64,000 bases of DNA from UBA2365 sp964594045. GTDB lineage: Bacteria; Bacteroidota; Bacteroidia; Chitinophagales; Saprospiraceae. The stretch lies in the NCBI GenBank assembly GCA_964594045.1, contig CAZQKR010000010.1, positions 1 through 64,000 of the forward strand, given 5' to 3'. Position 1 is the stretch's first letter; each line of letters opens with the position of its first letter. The position numbers were made by a program, and so were the translations under genes. The notes beneath the pieces were generated by a model. It was not told the origin of the DNA. It worked only from the letters and a program-made list of their open reading frames with translations, and did not search any database. This document shows positions 37,812 to 47,680 of this stretch, piece after piece.

Positions 37812-38274
37812 GATTCAAATATAGTGAATTAACGTATTTTATAACCACATATTTGACAGCAAGGTTTATTTGTTGTATTCAAAAACCTGGGTTTTTCTTA
37901 TATCCTTGACACAACTCCCTCAAAAAGAAGTCTTTTACCAATGCAAATTCAATGGACCGTTAAAAAGTCTCAGTTCGCGTTTCACCATTTGAAAATATAT
38001 AATCCCGGAGGTTTTTTATCTGATTTTACTTCAGGATATTATTTGACGATGTTCTACAAATCACTGAACAACAAATGATTCAGTTTGCCCGGTTTTAAAA
38101 TTCCCGCACACAATCCATAATCAGATCCACTTTGGTACTCAGGCTTTTAATTTTAACGATCAGCGCATTTTTGAAATAACTCAAAAAATAATGAATCAGA
38201 TTTGATCAAATACATCCAAATACTCCATATAAAATTGGTATAATTAGCTGATAAACTTATTTTTGCAGCCTGTT
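37812..38274. other. Intergenic, no gene recognised
   Basis: A 460-bp stretch between divergent genes. Only the DUF4271 -7 box at the right edge was identified. Confidence 0.6.
38258..38265 (+). promoter_or_regulatory. -7 box of the DUF4271-hemD unit
   Basis: TATTTTTG ending nine bases before ATG 38275. The TTG at 38263-38265 is part of this box and is therefore an unlikely start. Confidence 0.5.
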
Positions 38275-39312
38275 ATGAATTTCAGAGGATTATATATACT
38301 TATTCTGCTCAGTTTTATGTCATTTGTGCTGTCAGGCCAGAGCGGAAATCCATTTGATATCAAGGCGAGAAAAAGTGTTCCGGCCAAAACCGAGCAGCGC
38401 ACAAAAAACCCAGAAAAACCTGTAGTTACTCCAAAAGACACGGTCGTAAGAAAAAATATTCTAAAAGGCTCCGAAACTCCATCAAAACCACCTGTTGCCG
38501 ACACATTTAAAACTGAAGATGAAAGTCTTCTATCGCAAGACAGTTTGATTTCAGTTCAAAAACCTTCAGGCAACAACCCGTTTGACATCTCAGAAGATAG
38601 AATAGTTTATACTTCCGCAGGGGATGCAACTTCAGGAATAAGAGACAAAATAAATGTTGATACCAAAACGACAAAACACATCAGTTTTATCTTTTGGGTG
38701 ATCTTGTTTTCTTTGATCGTTCTGGCCTTTCCTGTCAGCATGGACAGATGGTATATTGTCCGGATCATGAGGTCACTTTTCAACATTAATATTTCCAACT
38801 CATTGGCCAGGGAATTCTCCGGTTTCAGTATTTTACTGTTTGCTTTCCTTTACCTGGTTTTTATCATCAGTTTGTCCGTTTTTGTCTTACTTTTCAACAG
38901 GCAATTCAACGGTTTGGAAAGCACGTTCAACATGTATCTGATGTCATTGTTTTTCATTTTTGCTGTATATCTTGTGAGACATACGGGATTGTTGATAGCG
39001 AAATGGATCTTCCCTGAAGTCATTGAATTTCATGCATATAACTTTACCATACTGAGTTTTAATGCCATCCTGGGTATTGCTTTGATCATACCAAACCTTT
39101 TTCTTGCATTCAGCCCGGATGAATTTGCCCGGATAGCCTTTTTTGTTGCATTCGGAATAATCCTGCTGTTTTATGGGATCAGGACAATCCGAGGCTTTAT
39201 GATATCTTTCAATTATTTAATTAATCATCCATTTCATTTTTTTATTTACCTTTGCACCTTCGAAATTTTACCACTGTTGACGATATATAAATTGGCTTTA
39301 GAATTTAATTAA
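38275..39312 (+). CDS. DUF4271 membrane protein
   Basis: 345 residues. A signal-anchor segment at the N-terminus (MNFRGLYILILLSFMSFVLS) is followed by a ~120-residue Pro/Lys/Thr-rich linker containing repeated NPFDI motifs (SGNPFDIKA, SGNNPFDISED), then six or so membrane helices with the DUF4271 pattern, ending HPFHFFIYLCTFEILPLLTI. Function unknown. The gene precedes hemD in many Bacteroidota, as here (40-base gap). The two NPFDI motifs are reminiscent of short linear docking motifs. Confidence 0.85.
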   Translation: MNFRGLYILILLSFMSFVLSGQSGNPFDIKARKSVPAKTEQRTKNPEKPVVTPKDTVVRKNILKGSETPSKPPVADTFKTEDESLLSQDSLISVQKPSGNNPFDISEDRIVYTSAGDATSGIRDKINVDTKTTKHISFIFWVILFSLIVLAFPVSMDRWYIVRIMRSLFNINISNSLAREFSGFSILLFAFLYLVFIISLSVFVLLFNRQFNGLESTFNMYLMSLFFIFAVYLVRHTGLLIAKWIFPEVIEFHAYNFTILSFNAILGIALIIPNLFLAFSPDEFARIAFFVAFGIILLFYGIRTIRGFMISFNYLINHPFHFFIYLCTFEILPLLTIYKLALEFN

Positions 39313-39352
39313 AACGACTTTAATTATTGTTAAAAAACCATAGCAAATTACA

Positions 39353-40132
39353 ATGCTAAGAGACGCAGCAAATCAGGAATTCAGACCGGTAAAGACTATT
39401 TTAGTATCTCAGCCAGACCCGGGATCCAACAGTTCTCCGTTCGGAGAACTGGCATCCAGATGGAGTATCAAAATCGATTTCAGACCATTCATCCAGGTAG
39501 ATCCGGTGACAGACAAGGAATTTCGGAAAAACAGGTTGAAACTTGATGATTTTACGTCCATCATACTGACCAGTAAAAATGCAGTGGATCACTTTTTCAG
39601 AATTTGTGAAGAACAACGCGTTTTTATGCCGGCAACAACAAAATATTTTTGCCTGACTGAAGCAGTAGCCAATTATTTGCAAAAATTCATTGTCTACAGG
39701 AAAAGAAAAGTTTTTATCGGCCAAAAAACGATCAATGATCTTCATCCTTATTTTCTGAAACACAAGGACAATGAGAAATTTCTTTTACCAACTTCCAACC
39801 TTAGAAGTAAAACAGTCTGTACTTTTCTGGAAAGCGAAGGTATTCAATTCACCGAAGTGATGATGTATAAAACTGTATCTTCCGATCTTTCAGATTTAAG
39901 TGATATTACCTACGACATGCTCTGTTTTTTTAATCCTCAGGGTATCGCTTCACTTTTTGAAAATTTTCCTGATTTCAAACAAAACAATACTCGGATAGCG
40001 GTTTTTGGAAAGCACACTGAAGAAGCGGCAAAGGAAAGAGGATTGCTCGTCAATGTCCTTGCACCAACAGAAAAAGCACCTTCCATGACCATGGCTATAG
40101 ATCAATACCTTGAACAATCCAATACAAAATAA
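39353..40132 (+). CDS. hemD: Uroporphyrinogen-III synthase family protein
   Basis: 259 residues, two alpha/beta domains of the HemD fold: KTILVSQPDPGSNSSPFGEL, FTSIILTSKNAVDHFF, ...LLPTSNLRSKTVCTFLES and DMLCFFNPQGIASLFENFPD. It closes hydroxymethylbilane to uroporphyrinogen III in heme synthesis. The low conservation of the family makes DUF4271 context useful support. ATG 39353 follows a 40-base gap. A strong terminator ends the unit 61 bases after the stop. Confidence 0.85.
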   Translation: MLRDAANQEFRPVKTILVSQPDPGSNSSPFGELASRWSIKIDFRPFIQVDPVTDKEFRKNRLKLDDFTSIILTSKNAVDHFFRICEEQRVFMPATTKYFCLTEAVANYLQKFIVYRKRKVFIGQKTINDLHPYFLKHKDNEKFLLPTSNLRSKTVCTFLESEGIQFTEVMMYKTVSSDLSDLSDITYDMLCFFNPQGIASLFENFPDFKQNNTRIAVFGKHTEEAAKERGLLVNVLAPTEKAPSMTMAIDQYLEQSNTK

Positions 40133-40192
40133 TTTTTTGACGCGATAATTGTTTTTGATGATACCCTAATCTTTACGAGTTTAAATAATTAT

Positions 40193-40230
40193 AAAAAGGC
40201 TGAACAAAAAAGTAATTGTTCAGCCTTTTT
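40193..40230 (+). terminator. Rho-independent terminator after hemD
   Basis: 14-bp perfect stem AAAAAGGCTGAACA/TGTTCAGCCTTTTT with a 10-base loop and a following T-rich tract (TGTTTTTGTTT). Confidence 0.93.
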
Positions 40231-40333
40231 TGTTTTTGTTTCATTAAATTTGTTGCAGGTTAAACTATAACAGACCAGGCTGGTTATCCGGCCTAAAATG
40301 TGTATTTTCCATTCATTAAATTAAACCAAAACT

Positions 40334-41221
40334 ATGAAAAATATCTGTGTTATCGGAGCCGGAACAATGGGCAATGGTATTGCTCATGTCTTTGCCATGC
40401 AGCAATTCAACGTTTTCCTTTGTGATGTGGACCAGAATGCCCTGGATAAAGCGATCAAAACGATCACTTCCAACCTGGACCGGATGATCTCAAAAGAAAA
40501 GATCACCGAAATTGAGAAACAGCAAACACTTTCGCATATCACTGCTTTAACTGACCTGAGCCAGGCAGTGGCCAAAGCTGACCTTGTCGTAGAGGCCGCA
40601 ACTGAAAATGTGGATCTCAAATTGAAGATTTTCAGACAGATAGATGAATTTGCTCCGCAGCATGCCATTCTCGCAAGCAATACATCATCCATATCCATCA
40701 CAAAAATTGCCTCTGTAACCAAACGTCCTGAAAAAGTCATTGGAATGCATTTCATGAATCCTGTGCCGGTGATGAAGCTGGTAGAGATCGTCAATGGCTA
40801 TGAAACTGCCCGGAATGTGAGTGAAACGATTGTGGAAATATCCGGTAAACTAGGTAAAATTCCGGTAGAAGTCAATGATTATCCCGGATTTGTAGCCAAC
40901 AGGATACTGATGCCCATGATCAATGAAGCCATCTATACTCTCTATGAAGGAGTTGCCGGAGTAAAAGAGATCGATACGGTGATGATGCTGGGAATGGCGC
41001 ATCCTATGGGTCCGCTTCAGTTGGCTGATCTGATCGGACTTGATGTCTGCCTGTCGATCATGAACGTACTCCACGATGGTTTTGGAAATCCCAAATACGC
41101 TCCTTGTCCACTTTTGGTCAATATGGTAACGGCAGGAAAACTGGGCAGGAAAACAGGCACCGGTTTTTACAGCTATACACACGGAACTAAGGACTGGGTT
41201 GTTGCAGACAGGTTCCGGTAA
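40334..41221 (+). CDS. 3-hydroxybutyryl-CoA dehydrogenase
   Basis: 295 residues. The N-terminal NAD-binding fold has CVIGAGTMGNGIAHVFA and the Asp-ending strand (CDVDQNALDKA). Catalytic residues lie in IGMHFMNPVPVMKLVEIVNG (His and following Glu/Asn region) and the 3HCDH signature in VEVNDYPGFVANRILMPMIN. The C-terminal domain ends with LGRKTGTGFYSYT. It oxidises (S)-3-hydroxybutyryl-CoA in fatty-acid or butyrate metabolism. Monocistronic: preceded by a terminator and followed by a 280-base gap. Confidence 0.94.
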   Translation: MKNICVIGAGTMGNGIAHVFAMQQFNVFLCDVDQNALDKAIKTITSNLDRMISKEKITEIEKQQTLSHITALTDLSQAVAKADLVVEAATENVDLKLKIFRQIDEFAPQHAILASNTSSISITKIASVTKRPEKVIGMHFMNPVPVMKLVEIVNGYETARNVSETIVEISGKLGKIPVEVNDYPGFVANRILMPMINEAIYTLYEGVAGVKEIDTVMMLGMAHPMGPLQLADLIGLDVCLSIMNVLHDGFGNPKYAPCPLLVNMVTAGKLGRKTGTGFYSYTHGTKDWVVADRFR

Positions 41222-41477
41222 TTATTGAATACATCCCGGATTATCGGAGCGCATCCATTTTTCAAAATGATCCATTATCCGGTAACCCAAACCGTGCCTT
41301 CATAAAGGATTATCCTTTTATGTAAGGGATGTCCATTCCATAACAAATTGCAAGTCATGACATTATTCAAGATTGACTAAACAGGTTGTATGTATTTACC
41401 TGCTTTCATCAGAATTTCAGAATCAATCCGGGGAGTAATTAATGACAAGCTTTGGTTATATCCGGAATTTTTATTTC

Positions 41478-41485
41478 TACATTTG
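41478..41485 (+). promoter_or_regulatory. -7 box upstream of the glycosyltransferase pair
   Basis: TACATTTG, 19 bases before ATG 41505; a TTTG at 41451 lies 23 bases upstream, longer than the usual 19. It is the only candidate promoter in the gap. Confidence 0.45.
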
Positions 41486-41504
41486 CCTGTCAAATTGAAA
41501 AAAA

Positions 41505-42272
41505 ATGATCAAAGATAAGAAGGTTGTAGTGGTACTTCCCGCATACAACGCTGCAAAAACATTGGAAATGACCTATAATGAAATCGATTTTTCCATTATC
41601 GATGAAGTCATTCTGGTTGACGACCAAAGCAGGGATACGACCGTGGACATCGGGAAGAAAATCGGTATTCAGCACATCATAGTTCACGAAAAAAACAAAG
41701 GTTACGGTGGTAATCAGAAAACGTGTTATAATAAATCCCTGGAGATTGGGGCAGACATCGTGATCATGCTTCACCCTGATTATCAATACACACCCAAACT
41801 GATACCGGCAATGTCTCACCTCATCGCCTCCGGACTTTACGATGTGGTCCTCGGTTCACGCATCCTGGGAAAAGGAGCGCTCAGAGGCGGAATGCCATTG
41901 GTTAAATACATTGCAAACCGCGTTTTGACGATGACCCAGAATATCCTGCTGAATGCCAAGCTTTCTGAATACCATACAGGTTACAGGGCATTTTCACGTC
42001 GCGCCCTCGAAACGATAGACTACAATGCCAACTCGGACAACTTTGTTTTTGACAACCAGATGCTGGCACAGCTATGGTATTCGGGATTTGAAATTGCCGA
42101 GATCACCTGCCCGACCAAATATTTTGACGATGCTTCCAGCATCAACTATAAAAATAGTCTGATCTATGGTCTGGGCGTATTGAAAACTTCCCTGGATTAC
42201 AGGTTGCATAAATGGGGATTGTTAAAAAACAACATATTCAGCAATGAAAAAGTTAATAGACCAAATCATTAA
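41505..42272 (+). CDS. Family 2 glycosyltransferase (polyprenyl-phosphate-hexose synthase-like)
   Basis: 255 residues with the GT-A/GT2 fold: VVVLPAYNAAKTLEMTYNEI, the acidic nucleotide-sugar motif ILVDDQSRDTT, and the DxD-equivalent LHPDYQYTP. C-terminal RRALETIDYNANSDNFVFDN is the acceptor-site region. No C-terminal membrane helices. It resembles enzymes that charge polyprenyl phosphate with a sugar for GT-C transferases, and its gene overlaps a GT-C-like gene by 29 bases, supporting that. Confidence 0.87.
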   Translation: MIKDKKVVVVLPAYNAAKTLEMTYNEIDFSIIDEVILVDDQSRDTTVDIGKKIGIQHIIVHEKNKGYGGNQKTCYNKSLEIGADIVIMLHPDYQYTPKLIPAMSHLIASGLYDVVLGSRILGKGALRGGMPLVKYIANRVLTMTQNILLNAKLSEYHTGYRAFSRRALETIDYNANSDNFVFDNQMLAQLWYSGFEIAEITCPTKYFDDASSINYKNSLIYGLGVLKTSLDYRLHKWGLLKNNIFSNEKVNRPNH

Positions 42273-43887
42273 AATCCGCTCCCTTGCACTGTTTTTCCTT
42301 CCTGCGGTATATTTCCTGGTAGCCAGGCACTTCAGGATATTATTGGGCGATCTCTCTTTAAGATCCAGCGATCCGGAGTACATATATTTCATGAGTGGGC
42401 TCAACATGTCAGAAGGCCTTCTGGAAGTTGCCCATATCGACAATCCAGGCACTCCGCTACAGGTTCTGATGGCAATTTTGTTCAGGATCATCTGGCTCAT
42501 CAGGGGCGCTCCAACACCCTATCTGGAGGATGTTTTGCGCTATCCGGATCTTTATCTGTCCGTGACCAGCATGACGCTGGCAGTTTTAACAACTATTCTG
42601 CTTTTATTTGCCGGAAAAAAAATATTTGAATATACCGGCTCTGTTTTGACGGCCATACTTTTCCAGACAGCACCTTTTTTGCCCCTCATCTGGTTTGACC
42701 TGGTAGGAAGAGTCGCTCCGGAATTGATGATGCCATTTCCGGTTATCCTGTTGATGGTCATGGCCGTTGGCATTATCAACCAAAAAACACCGGTTACCAA
42801 GAAACAGGTTTTTCTCCTTTCGCTGATCTCGGCATTCGGTTTATCCGTAAAGCTGACATTTCTGCCGGTCTGGATCATCCCATTTTTCCTTGTTGAGGGT
42901 TGGAAACAAAAAGTCCGTTTTCTATTGCTTGCTTTTGCATTATTCTTTTTAATCGCTTTTCCTGTTACCCTTCAGTTGGATATTTTCTGGAACTGGGTCA
43001 AATCACTTTTTATACATAGCGGTCAATATGGGACCGGAGAATCCAATATTTTTGATCCTGCAACATGGAAATCAAACATAATGGAACTGTACCATCTCGA
43101 AAAATTCTTTTTCTTCCTATCAGGCATGCTTATCCTGGTATTGTCTGCTTATCTGGTCTGGTTCAATAAAAAAGCAGAAAAAAAACTAAGCCTGCTGAGT
43201 CTGGCGATCATACTGACTATCGTAATCCAGGTTCTGATAGTGGGCAAGCATTTTGCACACCGTTATTTTATACCTGTCTTGATGCTGTCTCCTTTAATGA
43301 TCTATCTTGCAGTTGAAATGATCAGAAGATGGTCGCCCACGAAGGAAATGAAAAACGGTATTCAATGGGGTATCCTCGTTTTGCTGTTGATCCTTGCCAG
43401 AAATAACTTTCATTGGTTTTCGGTCAAAAGTGAAGCGATGGGAACTGACATTGCCACCAGGACGCAGACCCGGAATTTTGTGAAAAATCTGGATAAGGAT
43501 CAATACCGGATCATCGCAACCCAGAATTACGGCTGCCCTTTCATTGAATACATCCTTGCCTATTCTCAGGTATGGGCAAAACATGAAAAAAGACTGGAAT
43601 ACACACCGGTTCTGGATAAATTATACCCAAATGTTTATAACTATTTCACCTGGGACAATACGCTGAGATATTGGGGAAAACCATTTGACGCAGGTGATGT
43701 GATCGCCTCCGGCAGGAAAGTATACTTATATACGGAAAATGATGATCCGGCGTTATTTGATAAGACACTGAATAAGTTGCACGAAGAAAGTAAAACAGCA
43801 TTTGAGGCGCAAAAAACGGTTTTATTTACCAATGAAACCAATAATGAAACGATTTACGAACTGAGTTTTACGAAAGCTGATGAATGA
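42244..43887 (+). CDS. GT-C-like multi-pass glycosyltransferase
   Basis: 547 residues with about ten to eleven membrane helices. After the first helix, a loop with SSDPEYIYFMSGLNMSEGLL and AHIDNPGTPLQVLMA resembles the catalytic Asp/Glu loop of GT39/ArnT-like enzymes. The last ~120 residues are soluble. It probably transfers a sugar from a lipid-phosphate donor, provided by the overlapping GT2 partner, to a periplasmic acceptor. Substrate unknown. The 29-base overlap means coupled translation. Confidence 0.8.
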   Translation: MKKLIDQIIKIRSLALFFLPAVYFLVARHFRILLGDLSLRSSDPEYIYFMSGLNMSEGLLEVAHIDNPGTPLQVLMAILFRIIWLIRGAPTPYLEDVLRYPDLYLSVTSMTLAVLTTILLLFAGKKIFEYTGSVLTAILFQTAPFLPLIWFDLVGRVAPELMMPFPVILLMVMAVGIINQKTPVTKKQVFLLSLISAFGLSVKLTFLPVWIIPFFLVEGWKQKVRFLLLAFALFFLIAFPVTLQLDIFWNWVKSLFIHSGQYGTGESNIFDPATWKSNIMELYHLEKFFFFLSGMLILVLSAYLVWFNKKAEKKLSLLSLAIILTIVIQVLIVGKHFAHRYFIPVLMLSPLMIYLAVEMIRRWSPTKEMKNGIQWGILVLLLILARNNFHWFSVKSEAMGTDIATRTQTRNFVKNLDKDQYRIIATQNYGCPFIEYILAYSQVWAKHEKRLEYTPVLDKLYPNVYNYFTWDNTLRYWGKPFDAGDVIASGRKVYLYTENDDPALFDKTLNKLHEESKTAFEAQKTVLFTNETNNETIYELSFTKADE

Positions 43888-44000
43888 TATGGCAAAAATG
43901 CAGGAACAAAACCCGCCTTTTCATTGTTGTTTACCCGTACGCTCATTTTTGAATTAAGGTTCTATTTTCAATCGATGCAATTTTTTTTCACAGATTCCAA

Positions 44001-44366
44001 TTGAAAAAACACAACTACATATCATTTTTCATACTCCTTTTGTTTGTTGTTTCTTATCTGGGGCAATCCATTCATATCATTTCCCACAATATTGGTGACC
44101 ATTGCCATGAAAACAGCTGTTGTGACCATTCAGACAATTGCGGGCTGCAAAATGAATCTTCCGGCAATTCAGATCAGCAGTTTACATCTTTCCAGGAAAT
44201 TTGCCCAATTTGCCAATTCCATTTTATTGACTTCAATGCTCAGGAAATTCCACTTTTATATAAAGGTGAAATTCCGTTTTTATCCGGAAAAATTGCCGTT
44301 AATCCTGAAAAGCAATATAGACATTCCATCCAGTTCTATCTATTACGCGCACCCCCTATAGCCTGA
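44001..44366 (+). CDS. Small exported Cys/His-rich protein (DUF2946-like)
   Basis: 121 residues starting at TTG 44001 (no in-frame ATG is available before the signal peptide). A hydrophobic leader (7-22) is followed by a His/Cys cluster, HIISHNIGDHCHENSCCDHS, then CPICQFHFIDF and a final LLRAPPIA, the layout of DUF2946-like proteins. The clusters suggest binding of zinc or copper. It lies 285 bases upstream of a TonB receptor on the same strand. The TTG start is a minor uncertainty. Confidence 0.6.
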   Translation: MKKHNYISFFILLLFVVSYLGQSIHIISHNIGDHCHENSCCDHSDNCGLQNESSGNSDQQFTSFQEICPICQFHFIDFNAQEIPLLYKGEIPFLSGKIAVNPEKQYRHSIQFYLLRAPPIA

Positions 44367-44650
44367 ACAGTGAAAAGGTTTTATACAGGTGCAACTGCAC
44401 CTGAGTAAATTTTCAGCTTCGTATCTGACATTGGCAAACTGAACTAAATCCTTGAATACCTCAGTAAGGAAAATACTTTGAATGCTGTCTGATCATGCCT
44501 GAAGTGGATCGAATTCCGTTTAGATGTTACCCGGAACTACTTCAAATAGATTGAAACAATGAACATGCTCGTTGTTTGTGTTCATAGACACCACAATATG
44601 AAGTTGTTATAAACATTTGATTTTTTGTTTTATCCAATAAACGCTGTTTT

Positions 44651-47068
44651 ATGCAGTTATCGAAATTGATCATTTTGCTGTTCATTTTGAAATCATTCAT
44701 TCTTGAGGGACAGGATCATCATCTTTATGGCAAAGTCATCGACGAAAACGGTTTGGCTATGCCGGGCGCTACAATTGTGACCAGAGATTTTCGTTTCAGC
44801 ACTGTTTCAGATACAGATGGCACTTTTGAGATCAACAGCAAAGAAAAAATATGTCAGGAATTCAGTGTTTCCTTTATCGGTTACCAGACCAGGCATATTC
44901 ACATTGAGTATCCATACCCGGCAGAACCTTTACTGATCATCCTGCAACCCTATCAGCAAATTCTGGACGAAATAACGATCAGGGATGATCATTTACAACG
45001 AAAGTTGAAGGAAAATCCCCTAAGTATGTCTGTCGCATCTGAAGAATTTCTTGCCAGGAATAAACAAGGCAGCCTGATGAAAACGCTGGATCGTTTACCC
45101 GGGATCAGTGCCATGGAAATCGGTTCAGGACAATCAAAACCCGTCATCCGCGGCTTAGGTTTTAACCGTGTTGTAGTCACTGAAAACGGAATAAAACATG
45201 AATCACAACAATGGGGATCTGATCACGGACTGGAAATAGACCAGTTTGGTGTGGAAGAACTAGAAATTATTAAAGGCCCTGTTTCATTGATGTACGGATC
45301 AGATGCGATGGCCGGGGTGATCAATATCAGATCCTATTCCATACCTCATAAAAACAGTCTGGGCGGTAATGCTCAATTGCAATACAGCAGCAACAATGGC
45401 AAGCTCGCAGGTTCCTTCAATTTTGATGCAAGAAAAACCAATTGGTTTTTTTCAGCAAGGTATTCACTGACAGATTATGGAGATATGAGGGTTCCGGCAG
45501 ATACCATCACCGTTTATTCGTATAAAGTTGCCCTGAACAACAAGACACTGACCAATACATCAGGTTCGGAAAATAGTTTTAAGTTCAATTTTGGATATCT
45601 GGGCAAAAAAGTTCATTCCGCTTTTTACCTTTCAGAAAACCTGATGACTACAGGCATGTTCGCTCATGCACACGGGCTGGAGCCCAGGCGAGTGGATACG
45701 ACCGTTCACTTTGCATCCGGAAGGGACGCGTTATTTCCAAAACAAGAGGTTAATCACTTTAAACTGATCAACAAAACCCAATATTTTTGGGATGAAAACT
45801 CCACATTGCTGGAATTTGGTTATCAAAAAAACATCCGGAACGAATACAATGATTATATCAGCCATGGCTATATGCCTTCAACTATTCCGGAAACAACGGA
45901 TCTCAGCCAAAATCTGGAAAGGGGCTTTAACAAAAATACGTTTTCAGCAAATATCAGGCAACAATTTCAGATCGGGACTGCAAATGAGTTGAATTTTGGC
46001 TTCAATACCGAGTTTCAAAATAATCAGATCGACGGGTACAGCTTCATCATTCCTTCCTTCAGGCAAACAACAGGCGGGTTTTTCCTGTATGACCAACACC
46101 GGATATCAAAAAAATGGATTTTGTCCGGAGGGTTCAGGTATGATCTGGGTATCATCCGAACAGAAGCTTACTCAGATTGGTTTACAACGCCCGTTACGGA
46201 AGGGACTATAACCACGGATGAGTATTTGGTTCGTGCCCCAAAAATTGAACGATCTTTCTGTAACTGGAGCGGAAGTGCAGGCGTATCCTACAACCATAAA
46301 GATTTCACTTTCAAGGCGAACACAGGTAAAAGTTACCGGATGCCAACGCCAAAAGAAATCGCTTCCAATGGGGTAAATTATCATCATTTCAGTTTTGAAA
46401 AAGGCGATTCCAGCCTGGGTGCTGAAATTTCATACCAAATGGATCTCAATCTGGAATGGCATAAACCTTTGTGGGCATTTCAGTTGAGCCCTTTTATCAA
46501 TTACTTCCCGAACTACATATACCTGAATCCCGGATTTGAAATGGATATTTATTACGGCGCAGGAAACCAGGTATTCAACTACAGACAATCAATGGTTTTC
46601 AGGGTTGGAAGTGAACTACAGGCCCAGCTCCAGTTGACAAAGTCACTCAAATTGAGCACTATTGCAGAATACATTTTTTCAAGGCAACTGAGCGGTGATA
46701 AAAAGGGATTTGCTCTTCCATTCTCACCACCGGGCAATGTTTTGCTGAGTCTGAATTACAGCGCTCCGTCTTACAAATGGATAAAGGAACCCTATCTGGG
46801 AATAGATTTTCATTGGACTGCTCCGCAAAATGATATCTTGCCGACGGAACAGAAAACCCCGGGATACAGCGTCTGGAATTTGCATGCAGGTTCACGATTA
46901 TTGATTGGAAAACAATTGATCCAATTGAATCTGATCATCAGCAACATTTGGAATACCAAATACCTGAATCATACCAATTTTTACAGGTTGATCTCTTTAC
47001 CCGAACCGGGAAGGAATATTACATTCAGTATCAATATACCTTTTCACAAAAGTCTTAATATATCATAA
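44651..47068 (+). CDS. TonB-dependent outer-membrane receptor, likely metal uptake
   Basis: 805 residues: signal peptide (to about 20), an N-terminal CarboxypepD_reg-like domain (GKVIDENGLAMPGATIVTRD, 26-110), a plug domain (LMKTLDRLPGISAMEIGSGQ, IRGLGFNRVVVTENGIKHE) and a 22-strand beta-barrel ending in a Phe-rich C-terminus (ISLPEPGRNITFSINIPF). The plug resembles zinc- and siderophore-type receptors more than SusC. The position after a Cys/His-rich protein and before two His-rich DUF4625 lipoproteins suggests metal import. No Fur/Zur box was found by eye. Confidence 0.85.
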   Translation: MQLSKLIILLFILKSFILEGQDHHLYGKVIDENGLAMPGATIVTRDFRFSTVSDTDGTFEINSKEKICQEFSVSFIGYQTRHIHIEYPYPAEPLLIILQPYQQILDEITIRDDHLQRKLKENPLSMSVASEEFLARNKQGSLMKTLDRLPGISAMEIGSGQSKPVIRGLGFNRVVVTENGIKHESQQWGSDHGLEIDQFGVEELEIIKGPVSLMYGSDAMAGVINIRSYSIPHKNSLGGNAQLQYSSNNGKLAGSFNFDARKTNWFFSARYSLTDYGDMRVPADTITVYSYKVALNNKTLTNTSGSENSFKFNFGYLGKKVHSAFYLSENLMTTGMFAHAHGLEPRRVDTTVHFASGRDALFPKQEVNHFKLINKTQYFWDENSTLLEFGYQKNIRNEYNDYISHGYMPSTIPETTDLSQNLERGFNKNTFSANIRQQFQIGTANELNFGFNTEFQNNQIDGYSFIIPSFRQTTGGFFLYDQHRISKKWILSGGFRYDLGIIRTEAYSDWFTTPVTEGTITTDEYLVRAPKIERSFCNWSGSAGVSYNHKDFTFKANTGKSYRMPTPKEIASNGVNYHHFSFEKGDSSLGAEISYQMDLNLEWHKPLWAFQLSPFINYFPNYIYLNPGFEMDIYYGAGNQVFNYRQSMVFRVGSELQAQLQLTKSLKLSTIAEYIFSRQLSGDKKGFALPFSPPGNVLLSLNYSAPSYKWIKEPYLGIDFHWTAPQNDILPTEQKTPGYSVWNLHAGSRLLIGKQLIQLNLIISNIWNTKYLNHTNFYRLISLPEPGRNITFSINIPFHKSLNIS

Positions 47069-47179
47069 ACTACCCTCAGACAATTCATTTTTGAATATTA
47101 ACTGAACAATTAAAATACGCATCATATTTTCAGAAGAAAAAAATAGTTACAAATCATTCATAACCAAAATTTTAAATTC

Positions 47180-47593
47180 ATGAAAACATTAAAAATTCTT
47201 TCAGGTTTATTTCTAATTTCCATGTTGGCAATTTCCTGCACCAGATCAGGCTATCCGGAGATTAAAAATCTTGAACTGGGTCTTGAAAATTCAAAGAAAG
47301 CCTATTTGGGTGAAGATTTTCATTTCGAAGCTGATATTGTTGCGGAAAATTATATCCGTAAAATTGAGATTGGGATCCATAAGGAAAAACTGGATGCGGG
47401 TGAAACGCAGGCAGCGTGGGATCATTCAAATATCATTCTCTATACCGAAAATTTGAAAAATGTGTTATTGCATGAGCATATTGACGTACCTTCAGACGTG
47501 GCAACCGGAGAATATCATTTCCATATCTCTGTAACGGACAGGGAAGGCAATCTGACTGAAAAAGAGGCTCATATTGATGTTGTCAGAAAATAA
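47180..47593 (+). CDS. DUF4625 lipoprotein, first copy
   Basis: 137 residues. Lipobox LAISCTRSG (Cys20). The DUF4625 domain has an Ig-like layout: YLGEDFHFEADIVAENYIRK, LLHEHIDVPSDVATGEYHFH, ISVTDREGNLTEKEAHIDVV. Multiple His (HEH, YHFH) form a potential metal site. It follows the TonB receptor by 110 bases and is paralogous to the next gene. Function of the family is unknown; a periplasmic or surface metal-binding role is inferred. Confidence 0.8.
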   Translation: MKTLKILSGLFLISMLAISCTRSGYPEIKNLELGLENSKKAYLGEDFHFEADIVAENYIRKIEIGIHKEKLDAGETQAAWDHSNIILYTENLKNVLLHEHIDVPSDVATGEYHFHISVTDREGNLTEKEAHIDVVRK

Positions 47594-47680
47594 CCGGTAA
47601 TCTTTCAATCCAGACCCATTTTGTTCAGGAATAGCGCAAAGGAAATTAATTTTTTTTGCGCTTGATTAAAAATTATAAAA

